DNA from: Jejuia sp047345485 | GTDB lineage: Bacteria; Bacteroidota; Bacteroidia; Flavobacteriales; Flavobacteriaceae | Reading direction: 5' to 3' | Length of the DNA stretch: 64,000 bases | NCBI RefSeq assembly: GCF_047345485.1 | Contig: NZ_JBLFEN010000010.1 | Span: forward strand, 1-64,000 | Shown: positions 61,355 through 64,000 of the stretch, one piece after another | Layout: each line of letters starts with the position of its first letter | Position numbering within the stretch: the first letter of the stretch is position 1 | Made by a program: the position numbers and the translations under genes | Notes under the pieces: generated by a model | The model's input: the letters and a program-made list of their open reading frames with translations, nothing else | Database searches by the model: none | Told to the model about the DNA's origin: nothing

Positions 61355-61388
61355 AAAAAAAGTGTTTCTAATTTGAAACACTTTTTTT
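61355..61388 (-). terminator. Intrinsic terminator of the transporter gene
   Basis: A perfect hairpin: 61355-61368 pairs with 61375-61388 (14 pairs including A/T flanks, 6-base loop). On the minus strand it ends in seven T, just after the stop at 61407. Confidence 0.85.
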
Positions 61389-61406
61389 AATATCGTTATT
61401 CTATTA

Positions 61407-62447
61407 TTAATGTGTGGCGTACTGTATACCAAATGTTAAGTTATAATTCTGTTTTAATTGAATGCCGTTTAAATCTTGGTATAACGGCGTAGTAATTTCA
61501 CTAGCAAATCTTAACCCTTTTAAACCACCATTTTTAATCATGTAATTAACTCCAAACCCAGAATTTATAAACGTGCCACCAGAGTTTGCGGTATCTGCTG
61601 TGGTTACCATCATTGGGTTTATGAGCGGGTTAGCCCTACTAATTTCATCAACAAGAAGCCCTTGTAATCTTACCGAAAAGCTTAGGTTTTCTCCAGCTCT
61701 TGCTGCAATCCAGTTATTAAAACTATAACGATTACCAAATTTGTAATCTTGATCGTTGTTATTAATATTAATAAAGCCAGTAAGTTGGTGCCCCCAAGAA
61801 AATAAATCGCATTGTCCTAGATAAGTTAAACCAAGTTTTGTGCCAAAAGAACCCGTTCCTGTTTGCATTGGGTAAGGCAATTGTACAGCATTACCCATAG
61901 AAACAGGTAACACGTTTTTTTCCTCAATACTTCCTGTTGGTATATTTATACCAAATTGTGCATGCATTGCTTTTCTGTTTTTATTAAAAATACTGTAAAG
62001 TGCATTTACCATAACATCACCAATGCCACTGGTATTAGTATTAAACCTATTACCATTTCTCATTTGTAAATTCATATCATTTTCAATGTAATTAGCCATA
62101 GCCATCAAGGTTATTTTATCAGATGGGGCATACATGGCTCCTAGCATATGCATCTGCATTACCATATCCAAAGGTGCAACCATAAAATTAGCATGTGCAT
62201 CGGCAGTAGTTGCATCTTCAGTTCCTTGCCTTAAATTTCTCATATCCATAGTCATATAACGATAAGAAAACATGAATTCTCCCTTATGGTGCGTATGGTC
62301 TGCCATTACAGAAATAGGTGCGTGTCCATCGGGTCTGCTGGAAGACCATAAGCTAGAATCTGAATTGTGAGTATTATGATTTTCGTTTTGTGCAAAAGTT
62401 AATGATGTAGCCATATAAAGTATAACAACAAATAATATATTTTTCAT
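61407..62447 (-). CDS. Outer-membrane transporter-like beta-barrel, His/Met-rich
   Basis: 346 residues with a signal peptide (MKNILFVVILYMATSLTFAQ). A His-rich N-terminus (NENHNTHNSDSS, MADHTHHKGE) is followed by a barrel of alternating strands (FMFSYRYMTMDMRNL to YNLTFGIQYATH). It resembles the phenol-degradation 'transporter' group (PF13557-like) annotated in Flavobacteria. A Met-rich run (APLDMVMQMHMLGAMY) hints at a soft-metal role, which is inference. It is preceded upstream by a copy of the dispersed repeat. Confidence 0.72.
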   Translation of the reverse strand: MKNILFVVILYMATSLTFAQNENHNTHNSDSSLWSSSRPDGHAPISVMADHTHHKGEFMFSYRYMTMDMRNLRQGTEDATTADAHANFMVAPLDMVMQMHMLGAMYAPSDKITLMAMANYIENDMNLQMRNGNRFNTNTSGIGDVMVNALYSIFNKNRKAMHAQFGINIPTGSIEEKNVLPVSMGNAVQLPYPMQTGTGSFGTKLGLTYLGQCDLFSWGHQLTGFININNNDQDYKFGNRYSFNNWIAARAGENLSFSVRLQGLLVDEISRANPLINPMMVTTADTANSGGTFINSGFGVNYMIKNGGLKGLRFASEITTPLYQDLNGIQLKQNYNLTFGIQYATH

Positions 62448-62481
62448 CGGTTTTTTTAAAATTTAGTATTAAGTATAATTA

Positions 62482-62581
62482 TTTGGGCAATTGCCTATCT
62501 ACGGAATCGCAGGCAAGTTGCCACAAGGGTTGGGCTATCTGCTATATCATTCTGCGAAGTAGTCCCAAATGTGTTTTGGGA
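62482..62581. repeat. Dispersed intergenic structured repeat (copy C)
   Basis: Shares the left end AATTATTTGGGC with copy A and the core GGGTTGGGCTATC (62527-62539) with its GGGTCGGGCTTTC. TTTGGG (62482-62487) can pair with CCCAAA (62564-62569); alternatively TCCCAAA pairs with TTTTGGGA to form a local hairpin. GGCAATTGCC (62486-62495) is a perfect palindrome. It lies in the gap between the transporter and the CxGKC gene. Confidence 0.55.
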
Positions 62582-62690
62582 TCTCATCTTTTAAAGAACT
62601 ATTGGTTTTTAGTGTACATCTTTAGTTCATTAATACTCGCACAAAGGATGTAACTTCTATCCCAAACGCAAAAAAAATCAAGTATTTAAA

Positions 62691-63080
62691 TTATACTAAA
62701 TCAGGAGGTTGGTAAGCGTAGTCATTATAATCAAAATAATAGAATACGCGGTATGGAGTAGTTTTTAGTTTTTTGTAGTCTTCAATATTATTTAAAACTT
62801 TAATATTACAAATATTTACAAAACCTATAGGATAGTTTTCTAAAGATATACTTAACGATTTAAGAGGATTGTTTTCTTGTTGCTTTTCAATTTCTTTAAC
62901 TAAATGGCACTTACCATTACATTGCAGTTGTGGTTTATCTTTATTAATACACAAAAACTCTGCAATATAGTCTTGGTTTAAAATATATTCAACATAAGGT
63001 TGTACAGGTTTCAACATAGCAAGTATGTAGAGACAAACAAAATATGTAGCAATCCATCTATGCAAGACTTTTTTTTGCAA
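62691..63080 (-). CDS. Small protein with CNGKCHL motif
   Basis: 129 residues. A hydrophobic N-terminal segment (WIATYFVCLYILAMLKPVQPY) looks like an uncleaved anchor or signal. A CxGKC motif follows (LQCNGKCHLVKEIEKQ, about residues 54-60) and the C-terminus is rich in Tyr/Asp (YYFDYNDYAYQPPDLV). The start is a TTG at 63080; an in-frame TGA lies 12 bases upstream and there is no ATG before the hydrophobic segment. This type of protein is common in Flavobacteria beside metal-related membrane genes. Function unknown. Confidence 0.65.
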   Translation of the reverse strand: MQKKVLHRWIATYFVCLYILAMLKPVQPYVEYILNQDYIAEFLCINKDKPQLQCNGKCHLVKEIEKQQENNPLKSLSISLENYPIGFVNICNIKVLNNIEDYKKLKTTPYRVFYYFDYNDYAYQPPDLV

Positions 63081-63111
63081 ATATAGTTTTCACCTATATG
63101 TCAAACAAAAA

Positions 63112-63148
63112 AATCTGGGTGATATTAGTTATAATAATCACCCAGATT
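63112..63148 (-). terminator. Intrinsic terminator of the gene at 63181
   Basis: Bases 63112-63123 pair perfectly with 63137-63148 (12 pairs, 13-base loop). Read on the minus strand it ends in seven T. Confidence 0.8.
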
Positions 63149-63180
63149 AACTAATGATAACTAAAAAAAATTACTTGTTA

Positions 63181-64000
63181 TTAAATTGTTTTTCTACAGA
63201 GAGGATCGGCTCCAATTGTGCCAATTAGACGATCTAAATAATTGTCTGATTTTACCTTATTGTATTGTGTTTTCACAAATGCTAATCTATCTTCAATATT
63301 CATTTGAATTATTAAATCCTTATTATTTGTATCATTTATAAAATCTTCTAAATACGATATCTGAGATTCATAGAATTTAATATCTTTTTGCTGCTTTAAT
63401 TTCAAACGATTAATATACCAGTCGCTATTTACAACATAATCTCTATCAAAAAATTTACGCAATTCAGGATCGCTAATATCTTTACCTTTATATTCGCCAT
63501 AAGCCATAATGTGTAATAATATTTGTAAAGGTGGAATAGCAGCATCAATACTACCATCTTCAAAATAGTTAAGTGCAACTTTTTGTTGGGCTTCGGTAAT
63601 ATTGTTAATACCGTCCACAAAATCCTCCATACCTTGTAGTTCTGGTTTTAGCATTCTTTCACCAAATACAGCAGTAGGTTCATCAAAAATTCTATTTAAA
63701 CAATGTAATGCAAATGTTTTGGTAATTCTGTATCCTAATCTACTTGCTAATACTTTTTCGCCTTTATAATCAAAATCTTCAAGTTTTTCAAGCGAGCCAT
63801 TTTTAATTAAGTTTTTTGGATCTCTATCCTCAGGCGCCATTCTAGCCCATATTTCTGGGATTAATAAACTTACGTCATGGTCTATTTTGTTTTCAGCACC
63901 AACATAACCAGCAGCGGTACTAAATCCGTTAGATTCTGTTAGAATATGTGATAGTAAAGCGTTATTTAAATCTGTTGTTGGCGTTAGCATATTAAACGGT
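63181..64000 (-). CDS. C-terminal part of a large enzyme, possibly PPi-type PEP carboxykinase
   Basis: The frame continues beyond the right edge without a stop (four more bases give PFN before the first Met), so at least 272 residues of the C-terminus are seen. The content is LLIPEIWARMAPEDRDPKNL, LEKLEDFDYKGEKVLASRLG, YRITKTFALHCLNRIFDEP, then VDGINNITEAQQKVALNYFED and the C-terminal RLKLKQQKDIKFYESQ. I recall these patterns from the C-terminal region of pyrophosphate-type PEP carboxykinases (about 1100 residues). The catalytic part is outside the window, so this stays tentative. A terminator follows. Confidence 0.5.
   Translation of the reverse strand, partial: PFNMLTPTTDLNNALLSHILTESNGFSTAAGYVGAENKIDHDVSLLIPEIWARMAPEDRDPKNLIKNGSLEKLEDFDYKGEKVLASRLGYRITKTFALHCLNRIFDEPTAVFGERMLKPELQGMEDFVDGINNITEAQQKVALNYFEDGSIDAAIPPLQILLHIMAYGEYKGKDISDPELRKFFDRDYVVNSDWYINRLKLKQQKDIKFYESQISYLEDFINDTNNKDLIIQMNIEDRLAFVKTQYNKVKSDNYLDRLIGTIGADPLCRKTI

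Noticed and set aside
1..64000. CRISPR arrays, tRNA/rRNA genes, insertion sequences
   Set aside because: Read through on both strands; no regularly spaced repeats, cloverleaf-like sequences, transposase frames or terminal inverted repeats were recognised.

Overview
The window looks like chromosomal DNA of a member of the Flavobacteriaceae (Bacteroidota), probably marine. The reasons are strongly AT-rich DNA, promoters of the TAnnTTTG type, little Shine-Dalgarno sequence, proteins with type IX secretion (T9SS) C-terminal sorting domains, and Bacteroidota-restricted families (DUF6089, DUF4271, DUF4296). The genus cannot be fixed from the sequence alone. Almost all of it is dense housekeeping core genome. 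I see no tRNA, rRNA, CRISPR array, transposase or prophage.

Layout. (1) 1-8735, minus strand: an envelope cluster reading CBS-domain protein, NAD kinase, DUF6089 barrel, uppS, bamA, two OmpH/Skp-like chaperones and murI. This couples lipid-carrier and D-glutamate supply for peptidoglycan to outer-membrane protein assembly. A cut-off gene lies at the left edge. (2) 8824-14935, plus: pdxJ, a YbfF-like hydrolase, a YvlD-type membrane protein, then the proteostasis block tig, clpP, clpX, followed by pth. (3) 14941-17589, minus: a large secreted reprolysin-like metalloprotease with P-domain and T9SS tail. (4) 17662-29278, plus: ribF, an HTTM membrane protein, serS, a non-coding stretch with a small ORF and a candidate structured RNA, a TPR protein, SemiSWEET, alanine dehydrogenase, a membrane Zn peptidase, a membrane-anchored MutS-like ATPase, a coiled-coil protein and an omega-amidase-like nitrilase. 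(5) 29262-31613, minus: an Ig-like surface protein and ComF.

(6) 31750-34290 is the main accessory island. It holds a 5'-truncated toxin whose C-terminus resembles the PD-(D/E)xK nuclease effector PoNe, followed three bases later by a PoNi-type immunity gene. Two tandem paralogous outer-membrane barrels come next. (7) 35748-47972: glyS, an OMP, an Lrp regulator with a candidate operator, DUF423, ATP-type pckA, hemD, DUF4271, a DPM1-like glycosyltransferase, dihydroorotase, a DUF4296 lipoprotein, an epimerase and tyrS. (8) 48091-54352: a YHS protein, a LuxE-like acyl transferase, two T9SS proteins (one is only a sorting domain), a PhoB/PhoR-like two-component pair and a glycosyltransferase. 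(9) 54686-58882: trmB, LysE, an alkyltransferase-like (ATL) protein, then an Fe-S set (Mrp/ApbC, NifU, 2Fe-2S ferredoxin) and a YegP-like protein. (10) 58944-64000, minus: a PPOX-fold protein, DUF1853, a metallophosphoesterase, a His/Met-rich barrel, a small CxGKC protein and the C-terminal part of a large enzyme that may be a PPi-type PEP carboxykinase.

Three intergenic spots (about 7084, 54364 and 62482) carry diverged copies of one GC-richer structured repeat. Many operons end in clear intrinsic terminators, which are listed. The strongest lead is the orphan PoNe/PoNi-like module. Next are the repeat family and the candidate RNA near 21600. I did not find a convincing wholly new multi-gene system.
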